64,000 nt of DNA, taken from contig NC_053499.1 in the NCBI RefSeq assembly GCF_905171775.1, positions 138,058,422 through 138,122,421 of the forward strand, written 5' to 3'. Under the pieces are notes generated by a model that was not told where the DNA came from, ran no database searches, and saw only the letters and a program-made list of their open reading frames with translations. The number at the start of each line of letters is the position of its first letter. Position 1 is the first letter of the stretch. Below are positions 34,852 to 46,280 of this stretch, one piece after another. The position numbers and the translations under genes were made by a program. Source of the DNA: Rana temporaria (taxonomy: Eukaryota > Chordata > Amphibia > Anura > Ranidae).

Positions 34852-35660
34852 TCACTTCAGCCCTGGAGGGATTTGCCCCCTTAATGACCAGGCCATTTTT
34901 TGCGATACGGCATTGCGTCGTTTTAACCACTTCAGCCCCCAAAAGATTTTCCCCTTTAACCACTTCATTACTGGGCACTTAAACCCAGTGCCGGCCCAAG
35001 ACATTGTGCTGCCTGGTACCAAGAATGAAATGCTGCCCCCCCCCCAAAAAAAAAAATTACGTTCACCAAAATGCCCCCACATCCATTATTTTATATCATG
35101 ATAACTAAAGCGGACCTATCATGGCTCTATACATGTATATAGGAGTATAAAGAGGACCTGTTATGGCTCTATTCCTGCAATTAACCCCACAATGGAGTGG
35201 AAAGCGGAATGGGAGGAGCGGTCGAGCGGCAATTAGCCCCACAGTGGAGTGGAGAGTGGAGCTGGCGGAATGGGATGGCGTGCAGGCAGGAAATTTTCTG
35301 CCCCCCTGAAAGTGCTGCCTGGTACAATGGTACCATTGGGTCCCATGGTAGGGCCGGCCCTGCTTAAACCCCCTTCATGCCCAGACCAATTTTCAGCTTT
35401 CAGCGCTGACGCATTTTGAATGACAATTGCGCGGTCATACAACACTGTACCCAAATTATATTTTTATCATTTTTTTCCACAAATAGAGCTTTCTTTTTTT
35501 TTTTTTTGTTGCACTATAAACAAAAAAAGACAGAATATTTTGAAAAAAAAAAACACAATATTTTTTACTTTTTGTTATAATAATATCCCATTTTTTTATT
35601 TATTTTTTATATTTTTTTCCTCGGTTTAGGCCGATACGTATTCTTCTACATATCTCTTCA
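34852..35660 (+). mobile_element. TTAA-CCACTTC family: three successive left ends, then one body, split by a hAT insertion
   Basis: Left ends begin after TTAA at 34852, 34927 and 34960, each cut short. A body follows after 35371 (GACAATTGCGCGGTC at 35420, GGCCGATACGTATTC at 35628). Right end absent. Confidence 0.75.
34986..35362. mobile_element. hAT-type element, 377 bp
   Basis: A perfect 8-bp duplication CTTAAACC (34978..34985, 35363..35370). The ends CAGTGCCGGCCC and, inverted, CAGGGCCGGCCC. GTGCTGCCTGGTAC occurs near both ends in direct orientation. Confidence 0.92.
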
Positions 35661-36434
35661 GAAACAATACATTTTTTTAGTTGCCCAAAGTTATTTTCTT
35701 GACCTTTCCAGAGCCAAAACTCTTGTGCCAAAAAGTTATTTTCTCAAGCTAAAAAATAAATAAAAAAAAGTTTTACCAAGTCATTTATCTTCTTGTACAA
35801 ATGTTTGGACAAAGAATTCATCTTCTATTTTCTTGTAAAGGACATGGTGATATGAGAATCCTTACTATTTTAAAAAGCCAATGTCATTCCTATTCTCAGA
35901 AAAGACAATAAACGCCAGGCTCTGGGTCTGGACTTCGTGAACACTGTCTGAGTATATTTTTATAAACTTGTAACTTTGACTTGTGTTAGCTGAGCACCTG
36001 ACTGTCCTTATGTAGGAGGAAGAAGGACAAGATTATTAAATGTTGACTTTTCTGGGCCGATTGCCTCACTTAATTAGCCAGGACAGGCGTAGGTGATGTC
36101 TGTGTCCATTTTCGTAGGGGAAGAAATTGATATATTTGGGACTGCATTAGGCAAAAAATGACTTATTGCCAGCCACTAGTGAATTACATCTGGGAATAAA
36201 ATATCTCCCTCGCATATGGCTTCCTCACTGGTCTAAGTTGATAAATGGGCTCTCAGTTTCTAATTGGTTCCATTTTATATTAAAGGGCCACTAAACAGAA
36301 ATTACCGGCTGGTTTCTGTTTTTTTTTTATAACTAGCCTTCAATATGCAAAAATGTTCTTACAGAAACTGCGTATATTAAAAATGAAGATGGTAATGCAA
36401 GGAATATTTCCGGACACCCGGATGATTTCCTAAC
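35661..36434. other. Intronic, no gene
   Basis: AT-rich with no supported features. Confidence 0.45.
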
Positions 36435-36436
36435 TA

Positions 36437-36996
36437 CTGTGTTTCCCTGAAAATAAGCCCGGGTCTTATATTAATTTTGGCAACAAAAGACACAGTAGGG
36501 CTTATTTTCGGGGTAGATCTTACCATGTAATGTGCCGTGTTCTCTCCCCCTCTCTCTCCCTGTAAAATAGAAAATTCCGCGCCAAATATAAATAAGTACT
36601 AGATTAAACTAAATAAGCTGCTCCTCAAAGAACAATACTGAATTGTGATAATGAAAATGGAAGGTCTCCCTGCCTGATAGGAATCCCCAGTGTGAACTGA
36701 GTTAAATGCTTGTAAAATCCTATAATCCACTCTATTACAGTATTATATAATGTACAATGTGTTTGTTTCTGTAATTTAATTGTGCCAAATACCTTCGTTA
36801 TAGCGCCTCTCTGCGCTTCTGTGACCCGCTGGAGCTCTCTTCCCCGCAATTATATTACAGAAACACACACATTGTACATATACTACTGTAATATAGTGTA
36901 TTATAGTTTTTTAAACTAGGGCTTATTTTCAGGGTAGGGTTTATATTGCAGCCCTTCTGGGAAATAACGCTAGGTCTTATTTTCGGGGAAACACAG
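36437..36996. mobile_element. CTGTGTTTCCC-TIR element with TA duplications
   Basis: TA at 36435..36436 and 36997..36998; inverted ends CTGTGTTTCCC(Y)GAAAATAAG. Compared with 32132 it contains an extra 102-bp block at 36563..36664 between two TCTCCCTG copies. TA duplication suggests a Tc1/mariner/pogo-type inserter. Confidence 0.82.
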
Positions 36997-37045
36997 TAGC
37001 AATTCAATAGAGCTTTAAGCTTTAACCTGTCATCATTAAGATAAA

Positions 37046-37400
37046 CACTATATTGTCAAAAATATTGGGACATCTGTATTTACACGCACATGAACTTTAA
37101 TGGCATCCCAGTCTTAGTCTGTAGGGTTCAATATTGAGTTGGCCCACCCTTTGCAGCTATAACAGCTTCAACTCTTTTGGGAAGGCTGTCCACAATGTTT
37201 AGGAGTGTGTCTATGGGAATGTTTGGCCATTCTTCCAGAAGCGCATTTGTGAGGTCAGGCACTGATGTGGACAAGAAGACCTGTCTCGCAGTCTCCGCTC
37301 TATTTCATCTCAAAGGTGTTCTAGCGGGTTGAGGTCAGGACTCTGTGCAGGCCAGTCAAGTTCCTCCACCCCAAATGCGCTCATCTATGTCCTTGTGGCC
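37046..37400 (-). pseudogene. Tc1-like transposase 3' remnant with terminal repeat
   Basis: On the minus strand, FGVEELDWPAQSPDLNPLEHL reads in frame around 37380..37318, the C-terminal catalytic region of Tc1-family transposases (the PDLNPLEH stretch holds the third acidic residue). A TGA follows at once where Trp is usual, then RRLRAR. The element's TIR, CACTATATTGTCAAAAATATT, is at 37046. The N-terminal DNA-binding part and first two acidic residues are absent; a minisatellite replaces them. Confidence 0.85.
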
Positions 37401-38229
37401 CTCGATTAACACCGCCTACTGCCCTACTGACACCAACCACTGCCTCTACTGACACCACCCACTGCCCTACTGACACTGTCTACTGCCCTACTGAAACCAA
37501 CCACTGCCTCTACTGAAACTGTCTACTGCCCTACTGACACCATCCACTGCCCTACTGACACTGTCTACTGCCCTACTGACACAATCCACTGTCCTACCGA
37601 CACTGTCTACTGCCCTACTCACACCGCCTACTGCCCTACTGACACCATCCACTGCCTCTACTGACACCATCCACTGCCTCTACTGACACCACCTACTGCC
37701 CTACTGACACTGTCCACTGCCCTACTGACACTGTCCACTGCCCTACTGACACTGACTACTGCCCTACTGAAACCAACCACTGCCTCTACTGAAACTGTCT
37801 ACTGCCCTACTGACACCATCCACTGCCCTACTGACACTGTCTACTGCCCTACTGACACCATCCACTTCCCTACTGACACTGTCCTATGCTCTACTGACAC
37901 CATCCACTGCCCTACTGACACCATCCACTGCCCTACTGACACTGTCCACTGCCCTCTTGACACCCTCCGCTGCCCTACTGACACCATCCACTGCCCTATT
38001 GACACCCTCCACTGCCCTACTGACACTGTCCTCTGCTGAACTGACAACACCCACTGTCCTATTGACACCTTATACTGTCCTACTGACACTGTCCACTGCC
38101 CTACTGACACCTTCCTCTGCTCTACTGACACCATCCACTTCCCTACTGACACCATCCACTACCCTACTGACACTGCCCTCTGCCCTACTGACACCCTCCA
38201 CTGCCCTACTGACACCATCCACTGTCCAG
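37401..38229. repeat. Minisatellite, 21-bp period, about 39 units
   Basis: Units of the form CCACTGCCCTACTGACACYRT, with variants CCTCTACTGA and single-unit changes. A period divisible by three keeps several frames open (37488..37670 and 37841..38155 minus, 37957..38421 plus), giving peptides of repeated VSVGQWM type that should not be called genes. Confidence 0.93.
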
Positions 38230-38420
38230 TGCTCATGCTTTTTGGTTTATGCTGTGTGTAAAACACTTGCATCCCTCAAGCACAGCACCAGAATGCATGC
38301 ATTCCTCAAGCGCGTCACCAAGCAGCATGTGGTGATTCAGTCTCAGCCGGAAGCGTGCACATCAGATTGGGTCAGCTACCATATAAGAGACAGTCACACC
38401 AGATTTTCAAAAGCTCATTA

Positions 38421-39105
38421 ATTATGCTAGCAAGAGATACAAAAAATTATTCAGAAGATGATGCAATTCTGCTACATTATTTTATTTTTTTAATATAGCT
38501 TTTATTAAAACGTTAAATAATCTCATATTGTGGAATGGGAGTACCGGTATGAAAATCTCACCACCAGAGCACCTGCGGGACCTGATCCCATGTCATTTTA
38601 AATCTTCTTATTACCAAATAACAACATATTACTGAATACACATATGAGTCATTTTATTTACAGTGTTTGACACTGTGATATGTGTATACAAACTGTGGTA
38701 ATAGATCTGCAGTTCTGAAATATATCTACAGTATGTTTAGAGGAAATGACTGGAATAGTTGAAAGAGTGGGTGGGTAACATTATATAGGTCAGCAAAAAA
38801 GATGAAGGCAAAGTAGCAGCCATTTATTTCAGCATTTAAACTGTATATATAGATGAATATATAAAAAAATATCAAATTTAGACTTCACAAGAAAACCACA
38901 GATGCAGAAATCACCCTCATTGTTTAAGCCTCTTAGTTGTTTTTATGCATTATATATAAAAAATAAAATAAAACACATCTGGATGTATTTAATGTCGTTA
39001 CCAATGCCCACCCATCAGCTGCTCAAGTCTTTCTTTAGATAGGAGATCATTTCTGAATGACCTGTGAAGTCTTTGATTCTGAAGTATATTTTTTTATATG
39101 ACTTA
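38421..39105. other. Intronic, no gene
   Basis: AT-rich with no supported features. Confidence 0.45.
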
Positions 39106-39109
39106 CCGT

Positions 39110-39892
39110 ATATACTCGAGTATAAGCCGACCCGAATATAAGCCGAGGCACCTAATTTTACCACAAAAAATGGGAAAACGTATTGACTCGAGTATAAGCC
39201 TAGGGTGTCCATATGCATGCCTCACTGTGCCTCACTTTGCCTCACTGTGTGCATGTGCATGCCTCACTGTGTCAATGCCTCACTGTGCCCATGCCTCACT
39301 GTGCCTATGCCTCACTGTGCCCATGCCTCCCTGTGTCCATGCCTCACTGTGTCCATTCCTCCCTGTGTCCATGCCTCACTGTGCCTATGCCTCACTGTGC
39401 CCATGCCTCCCTGTGTCCATGCCTCACTGTGCCTACAGTATGCCTCGCTAGGCCCATGCCTCACTGTGTCCATGACTAGACTGTCGTTTAACATGGGAGT
39501 CTATAGAAGGGGTGCCCAGGTTTGAAAAATCGGTGCTCCTCAGCCATAGGTCCCCCAGACAACAAATGTTGCACACTTCTAGAGGAGAAATAGGGTTATA
39601 TGTGTACCAAGTTCCGGTTCCAGGGGGGTCCTACAACCGGCCAGTACCGGGTCCCCAAATTTACCGGAGAAATTACTGTTTAACATGGGAGTCCATGGAA
39701 GGGGTGCCCGGCTTTGAAAAATCGGCCGTAGGTCCCACGGACAACACACTTGTAGAGGAAGAGTGGGGCTACATGTGTGCCAAGTACCGGGTCCCCAAAG
39801 TCTGTGAGATCAGGCACAAAAAGGTATAAGCCGAGGGGGGCATTTTCAGCACACAAAAAATGTGCTGAAAAACTCGGCTTTACGGTATGTCT
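39110..39892. mobile_element. CCGTATATACTCGAGTATAAG-type element with internal array
   Basis: The left end is ACCGTATATACTCGAGTATA; the right is AACTCGGCTTTACGGTA. ATAAGCCGAG occurs near both ends. A 16-bp array (CCATGCCTCACTGTGY) at 39215..39475 lies inside. Because 16 is not a multiple of three and no unit contains a stop, all three plus frames stay open there (39098, 39205, 39213). Confidence 0.75.
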
Positions 39893-40519
39893 TCCACCGT
39901 ACTGAGCAGAATGATTTATTCAAAGTTAAAGATTCACATGAATGCAGCTATATATTTATTTATAAACCATGACTGCTGGATTTGTGAAATTGTCCTCCCA
40001 TTGAAACCCAATAAGTACACAGACTGCTATTCATGTAAAAAATCAAAGAAGTGCTGCACTCCCGCCCAGCCAACCTAGTGTAGACTTGAAAACGGCCTCA
40101 GCCCATGAGTCTCCAGAGCATATGTTCATTTGAGTTCAAACTATCCGGTAAGCCTTAATTTTCATCGGTGGTGTTTTATCTCACTTTCAACATTTGTTTG
40201 TGTTCGCCATCCGGATGTCGTCATGATGTCTTGAAGTTTTCCAATGTTTTTCATAGCTTTTTGGTATAGAGACACAGTGGACTCTCAACTGTTTTCTGTA
40301 TGGACCAACACTCATATGTTTTGTTTTTGTTTTTCACTATAATATGATACTGTTTTCACATTCATATTGAATATCACCATTCAGGAATTCATAGCCCAAC
40401 ATTCATTCATGCAGTCTGGTCGTCATTGCAATTTTTGACTTGGACATTTAGCACTACACTACACTATAGACATTTAGCGCTACACTATATAATTCAGTCT
40501 GTTTATAGCTAGTTGCATA
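39893..40519. other. Intronic, no gene
   Basis: No supported features. Confidence 0.45.
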
Positions 40520-40527
40520 GAGGCAGC

Positions 40528-41160
40528 CATGGGCGCCCACTGAAATTTTTTCAGGGGGGGGAGCGCTTTCGCAGCGGCGATACACATTTAACCCTTTCTT
40601 CAAACGCTAGCAGGGGTTAAAAGCGCCCAGCTAGCGGCTGAATTGCGCAGCTAAAACTTTGGCAAAGCGGCACATTTTAGCAGCGCTTTACCGATAACGT
40701 GGCCAGTTGGCAGTGTGAAATAGCTCTTGAGATAATTCAGCTTCACTCCATGCCCATATAAATATAGCCTAGAAAATGTACAGACCTCCCTTTAGCACAG
40801 ACCCCCCCTTCAGCACAGACCACTTCATTCAGTACAGACCCCCCATTCTGCACAGACCTCTCCATTCAGCACAGATGGACCCCCCTTCAGCACAGCCCCC
40901 CATTCCACACAGACCCCTCCATTCAGCACAGACCCCCCCTTCAGCACAGACGGACCTCCCTTCCCCCCATACCATTCAGTACCTCAGATCAGCCATCAGC
41001 ACGGCCGGGTTACAGCAGGTTCCCTCAGCTCGCTGTGTCTGTGTGACATCCTGCCCGGGACCGCTCAGACAGCCCGTGGCCGCGAGACTCATCAACACCT
41101 TCTCGATTTTACAGGGGGGGTCAATTGCTCCCCCCTTGCCCTATGGAGCGGACGCCCATG
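40528..41160. mobile_element. hAT-type element, 633 bp, with internal array
   Basis: A perfect 8-bp duplication GAGGCAGC (40520..40527, 41161..41168). The ends CATGGGCGCCC and, inverted, CATGGGCGTCC. Inside are a fragment of a GACCCC-type element (40560..40735) and a TTCAGCACAGACCCCCC array (about 40780..40970). Frame 40776..41273 comes from that array. Confidence 0.88.
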
Positions 41161-41182
41161 GAGGCAGCACAGGGTTACGTTT

Positions 41183-41219
<37 letters not shown>
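41183..41219. repeat. (TA)n microsatellite
   Basis: About 18 TA units. Confidence 0.95.
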
Positions 41220-41220
<1 letters not shown>

Positions 41221-41652
41221 TGTTTATTTTTTTAGCTGGTCACACCAGACTTTTGGAGAGACAGGCACACTGATTGCTCAGGTGTGGGCTGGATTCATAA
41301 TAGACCCGGGGATAGAGTTTAGGGCTCCAGCCAATGGACAGGAAGTCTGTGCATTGGAGTCAGGAGGACTCCCATTCTCTCTAGGAGTCAGAGAAGCTGC
41401 ATGCAGCAGCCAGAGTCGTATAGTTCATGATAGCGCAGCAAGGAGCTAATCGCGAGTAAGCTATGAGAGAGCTTGACTAGAAGGAAACCTTTGTGTTGGT
41501 CTAAAAAGCAGATCTAAGGTCTAAGCTTGAGGCTTGAAGCAGACATCTGGCAAGAGAGTAAGCCAGGAAGCTGAAGAATTGTGCAACTTACAGTAATGGG
41601 GGAACATTGCTGACTTTTGTGAAGTCCCCCAAAGTCTGAGGGGAAACAGATA

Positions 41653-42562
41653 CCGTATTTATCGGCATATAACACACACCGGCATATAACACGCACCCCG
41701 ACTTTAAGAGGAAAGTTTCAGAAAAAAACTTTACACAGGCCCCTGGCATAATACACAATACACGGACCCCCTGCACAGTACACGGACCCCTGTACAACCC
41801 ACATCCCTCTTTCATTATAAAGATGTGAGGGGTGTACTCACTTTTGTGTAAACTGAGAAAAACAATTAAATAAAACTGACATAAAACCATTTTCAGTTTT
41901 TCTTTAAAATAAAAGGAGCAATATGGCCAACTTCTGTCCTTTGATACCACGCAACATAATTACCAGCTGTCTTATTTGTCACCTTTACAGCAGCAAGAAC
42001 AATAGTCTTCATGGCACAGTAACATAAAGGGACAGCGCTGCCAGCATACTTTAAAGTTGAGACAACTTCACACTTTCAGCCTCAGCCCCTTTTACACCGC
42101 TCCTTATATGTCAGTCTCAATGTGTATCAGAGCTTCTGCATACCTCCATTAACGCTGCTCTCTCTTGTGGACCCGGTCATGTGACTGCTCTCCTCTCTTT
42201 CATTGATGGCCACGTGACCGCTCTCCTCCTCCAATCAAAAGCTACACATGAGGAGGAGGCAGAGAGGGAGGAGCAGCCACAACGAGCGGCGTTGGTTTGG
42301 GGGCTTGTATTTGCATTGAAAGTTACACAGGAGGAGAGGTAATGCTTTCTGGACTTTAGGGTTTACTGCCAGCACTGTCCCACAGCCAGGAGAGGTGGGG
42401 CAGCCAGCCTAACACCCTCCAAATGGGTGGCACCCGGGGGCCGACCACTCGATCCCCGCCCCCTGTTGGTAAAAAAAACAGATATTGGCGTATAACACGC
42501 AGGCATGGTTTAGCCTCTGGTTTCAGGGTAAAAAAGTGTGTGTTATATGCCGATAAATACGG
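41653..42562. mobile_element. CCGTATTTATCGG-TIR element, 910 bp
   Basis: The terminal 28 bases are perfect inverted copies, with TA on each side (41651..41652, 42563..42564). Consistent with a Tc1/mariner/pogo-type inserter. A degraded copy is at 12022. A TGAGGGGTGTACTCAC fragment lies inside at 41825. Confidence 0.85.
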
Positions 42563-42659
42563 TACTTCCCGATGTGTCAGTCTTCTGGGTCGCCTGCTGC
42601 TCTCAATGGTTCCTCCCGTTTAACTCCTCATTCCTGAAGTACACAGTAGTGATTTAATG

Positions 42660-43035
42660 TTTCATGTTCTAGTATGACCCTCTGTGCACAAAGTCAGGTC
42701 CAAAAATACATAGTTCGACTAGCTGGGTGTGGGAGAATTCCAGTGGCCTGTGCAGAGCTCTGAACTCAACCCTACTGAACACCTTTGAGAAAAATGAGAA
42801 CACTGATTGTGATCCAGGTCTTCTCATTCAGCATTGATAGCTGACCTCACAAATGCTCTTTTGGGCTGATTAGGCACTAATTCCCACAGACACACTCCAA
42901 TATCTTGTGTAAAGCCTTCACAGAAGAAGAGATGATGGTGTAACAGCGAAGTGAGGACACATTCATATTAAATGTAATGGTTTAGAATAGGATGCTCAAT
43001 AAACCCATCTAGGTGTGATGGCCAGGTTTCTACAC
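42660..43035 (+). pseudogene. Second Tc1-like transposase 3' remnant
   Basis: The plus strand shows CAGAGCTCTGAACTCAACCC and ACTGAACACCTTTGAG, the degraded equivalent of the SPDLNPLEHL segment, followed by CTGACCTCACAAATGC as in the 37046 remnant. Frames are broken throughout. It lies in inverted orientation to 37046..37400, and both are C-terminal pieces, so they are not two halves of one copy. Confidence 0.75.
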
Positions 43036-43488
43036 TCATGAATCAGATTTATCTGCTTCTGATTAGCAATTTTTTATTCAATCCAGAGATTTTTTTTTTT
43101 ATTTACAGAGATATTTTTCAAAATTTACACTGGATTCATTTATGTAGGCCGTTTAGGTGGAACGAGTGTTTCAGAGTGTTCTATTTTAATTACAGCTTGA
43201 TTGATATAGAAATACCATTCTAATAATTAGGCAAGATATTTTCCTACGCTTATTACTTTCTGACAGTGATCACATTGTAAGCTGCAACAGTCAGGCTCTC
43301 CTTATCCTAAAATCGCTCAATAGAGACAAGAAAACTGTGCCCTTAGTCATCTGGCATATGTAAATACAATATCAAAGGCTCGAAAACAGTTCATGCATAT
43401 CTGTAATTATTAATTGGTCTTTTATATAATGCAATCATTCATGATTCAGGTTTGCTGTCCCCTTAAAGCTGAACTCCAAGCAAACAAC
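43036..43488. other. Intronic, no gene
   Basis: AT-rich with no supported features. Confidence 0.45.
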
Positions 43489-43546
43489 ATAATTAACCAC
43501 TTCAGCCCCCCGAAGGATTTTCCCCCTTAGACCCCTTTCACACTTA

Positions 43547-43816
43547 GTCCCCGTACACACGTCCGAGAAACTCGACGGGCAAAACACATCGTTTTGCCTG
43601 TCTAGTTCCTTGTGAAGCCGCCGGGGATCTCGGCGAGCCAAGTTTCCCCATTGACTAACGAGGAAATAGAGAACATGTTCTCTATTTGGCTCGACGAGTT
43701 CCCTGTCGGTTTCCTCGGCCAAAAGTGTACACACGACCGGGTTTCTCGGCAGAATACGGCTCCGATCGAGTTTCTGGCTGAATTCTGCCGAGAAACTCGG
43801 TCGTGTGTACGGGGCC
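43547..43816. mobile_element. Inner layer: Harbinger-like MITE, 270 bp
   Basis: The ends GTCCCCGTACACACG and, inverted, GGCCCCGTACACACG. Flanks TTA and TGA. The interior is rich in GAGAAACTCG and its complement. Confidence 0.85.
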
Positions 43817-43870
43817 TGAGGGCGTATTGCAATCCGCCCTCAAACAACTGCTCCATTGTCTCCAGTGTGA

Positions 43871-44372
43871 GGCCTAGTACACACGTCCGAGAATCTCGTC
43901 AGGAAAAACCCATCGTTTTCTCTGACGAGATTCTTGGCAAGAAACTCTTGCCGCCGGAGTGTACTGACTGTCCTTTCAAAAGAACCGCGGTTCTCTTAAA
44001 AAGGAAAGAATGCGGTGACGTCATCGCGTATGACGAGCATGCGCTCGTCACATTCGATGCCGTCGCCGCCATCTTGCTTCACCCTACCTATGCCCTGGAA
44101 GCTTCCGCGCATGCGTCAAAGTCATTTCGAGCATGCGCGGGTTTCCACAGCGACAGGTAAGTATACACACGCTCGGGTTTCTCGTCGGGAAACAGGCCGA
44201 CAAGAATCTTAACGAGAAAAAAAGAGAGCAGGTTCTCTTTTTTTCTCGTCAAGATACTGGCCAGATTTCCTGACGAGAAACCTGAATGCCTCGTACACAA
44301 GAACGGGAATCTCGGCAAGAAGTCGTTTTCTTGCAGTTTTTTGCTGAGAAACCTGGCCGTGTGTACGAGGTC
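43871..44372. mobile_element. Inner layer: Harbinger-like MITE, 502 bp
   Basis: TGA at 43868..43870 and 44373..44375. The ends GGCCTAGTACACACG and, inverted, GACCTCGTACACACG. Frames 43612..44160 and 44088..44403 arise here. Confidence 0.88.
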
Positions 44373-44750
44373 TGAAAGCCAAAGGGCTTTCACACTGAAT
44401 CACTGCGCTAGCAGGACGGTAAAAAAAGTCCTGCTAGCCGCATCTTTGAAATGGTGATGGAGCGGTGTGTTTACCGCTCCTCCACCACTGCTGCCCATTG
44501 AAATCAATGGGACAGCGCGGCTATACCGCCCACATTACATTGCTTCAACAACACATTGTGGGAGGTTTTAACCCTTTCTCGGCCGCTAGGGGTTAAAAGC
44601 ATCCCACTAGCGGCCAAAATGCGCTGCAAATCTGCCGATGGCGTCGGCTGTAAAAATAGCAGCGTTTTACCGCTGACGCTATGGGTGGCTCAGTGTGAAA
44701 GGGGTCTTAATGGTCAGGCCATTTTTTGTGATTCGGCACTGCGAATGTAT

Positions 44751-45176
44751 AGTAATTGTTATAGCTTGTACCTACAGGTAAGCCTATAATAAGGCTTACC
44801 TGTAGGTAAAGAAAATATCTCCTAATCCTGTACGGTTTAGGAGATATTCCCCTTGCAATGAGCTGCTGATTTCAGCGGCGCATGCACATCGGGAATTCTC
44901 AGCTTAAAGCCCGACAGACGGCGGACCTTGCCGGAAAAAAATCTCCCACGCACATGCGCGGGAGTGATGACATCGCGGCTCCAGACATTCACATCGCGAT
45001 ACTCGTGAGACACGCAGAGTCAAAATGTCAGCTGCTTTGGCGTGGACCGGCTGAGATACCGACGCCTCGTTCTAAGGTAAGTATTTCATAATAAGCTAGT
45101 ATGTGGAGCATACTAGCTCATTATGCCTTTTTCCTTAGGTATACGGGAAAAAAGTACCAGCGGGTAAACAACCGAT
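44751..45176. mobile_element. TTAA-AGYGG stem-loop family copy
   Basis: Three palindromes (about 44775..44802, 44817..44845, 45088..45126) match those at 60962. Right end AAACAACCGAT before TTAA 45177..45180; left terminus lost. Confidence 0.78.
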
Positions 45177-45180
45177 TTAA

Positions 45181-46005
45181 CCACTTCAGACCCGGAAGGT
45201 TTTACCACCTTAATGACCAGAGCATTTTTTGCGATACGGCACTGCGTTGATTTAACTGACAATTGTGCGCTCGTGCGACGCTGTACCCAAAGTAAACTGA
45301 TGTCCTTTTTTTCCCACAAATAGAGCTTTCTTTTGGTGGTATTTGATCACCTCTATGGTTTTATTTGTATGCGCTATAAACAAAAAAGAAGCGACAATTT
45401 CAAAAAATAATAATTTTACTTTCTGCTATAATACATATCCCCCCCCCCAAAAATATAAAAAAAAATGTATTCATCAGTTTAGGCCGATGTACTGTATATT
45501 CTTCTACATATGTTTGGTTAAAAAAAAAATTGCAATAGTCCTGTATTGATTGGTTTTCGCGTCCACAAACTACAGGATAGATTTAGGGACTTTTATTTAT
45601 TTTTTTGTTGTTTTTACCGGTAATGGTGGCGATCTACGATTTTTAGCGGGACTGCGACATTGCGGCAGACAAATCTGACCCTAAAATTCAATTTTTGGGG
45701 ACCAGTGACATTATTACATTGATCAGTACTATAAAAATTACACTGGCAGGGAAGGGGGGTAACACCAGGAGGCGATCAAGGGGTTAAGTGTGTCCCCTCA
45801 CCGTGTTCTAACTGTAGGGGGATGGGCTTACTGAAACATAACAGAGATCACTGTTCTCGATCACTGGGAGCAGTAGATCCATGTCTTGTCACTAGGCAGA
45901 ATGGTGAAATACCTTATTTACATAGGCAGTTCCCCGTTCTGTCTCTCCTCGACGCGATCACGTGCCGCCGGCGGACATCAAGTCTGCGACACCCGCGGGC
46001 ACTCT
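45181..46005 (+). mobile_element. TTAA-CCACTTC family element
   Basis: The left end CCACTTCAGACCCGG follows TTAA 45177..45180. The body is ordered as in the full copies, and the right end runs into the next repeat. Confidence 0.78.
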
Positions 46006-46009
46006 CCTG

Positions 46010-46259
46010 TGGGTTTCTCTCACTGCTGCTGGTCCCTGCCGCTGCCATTTTGGATTTGGGGGCTGGTTTTGACTTCCTCAGGAGTCACAGCTGGCTCCCC
46101 ACTGTGCATGCATGAGATCACTTGGCACAGGGAGACTAGCCCTGCAGCCTCCTGGGAAATAGGACATATTCCTGGAGGCTGCGGACAGGGAGGGGGCAGG
46201 GTGAGTGAAGTAATTCTCGCCCAGGTGACAAATGAGGAAGTGTGAGTGGCTACGCATTA
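46010..46259. mobile_element. Inverted relative of the 13134 element
   Basis: CTCCCCACTGTGCATGCATGAG at about 46095 is the complement of the stretch near 13335; it ends close to a TTAA at 46256..46260. Confidence 0.55.
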
Positions 46260-46280
46260 AAGCTGTCCCTTAAAATAAAA

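Larger units (their letters stand above)
43530..44706. mobile_element. Middle layer: GACCCCTTTCACAC-TIR element
   Basis: The ends GACCCCTTTCACACT are inverted, with TTA at 43527..43529 and 44707..44709. Its own sequence is split into three pieces by two further insertions. Confidence 0.88.
43493..44750 (+). mobile_element. Outer layer: TTAA-CCACTTC element split by a nested insertion
   Basis: The family start runs 43493..43529 (CCACTTCAGCCCCCCG to CCCCCTTA) and resumes at 44710 with ATGGTCAGGCCATTTTTTG and CGGCACTGCG, exactly where the family consensus continues. Confidence 0.85.

Noticed and set aside
37841..38421. Repetitive proteins of VSVGQWM and TPSTALL type
   Set aside because: Products of a 21-bp minisatellite, whose period is divisible by three.
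39098..39525. Three overlapping cysteine/histidine-rich open frames (MPHCASLC type)
   Set aside because: A stop-free 16-bp array reads open in all three frames; not a zinc-finger gene.
40776..41273. 165-residue proline-rich open frame
   Set aside because: It is the TTCAGCACAGACCCCC array inside a hAT element read in one frame, running on into a TA microsatellite.
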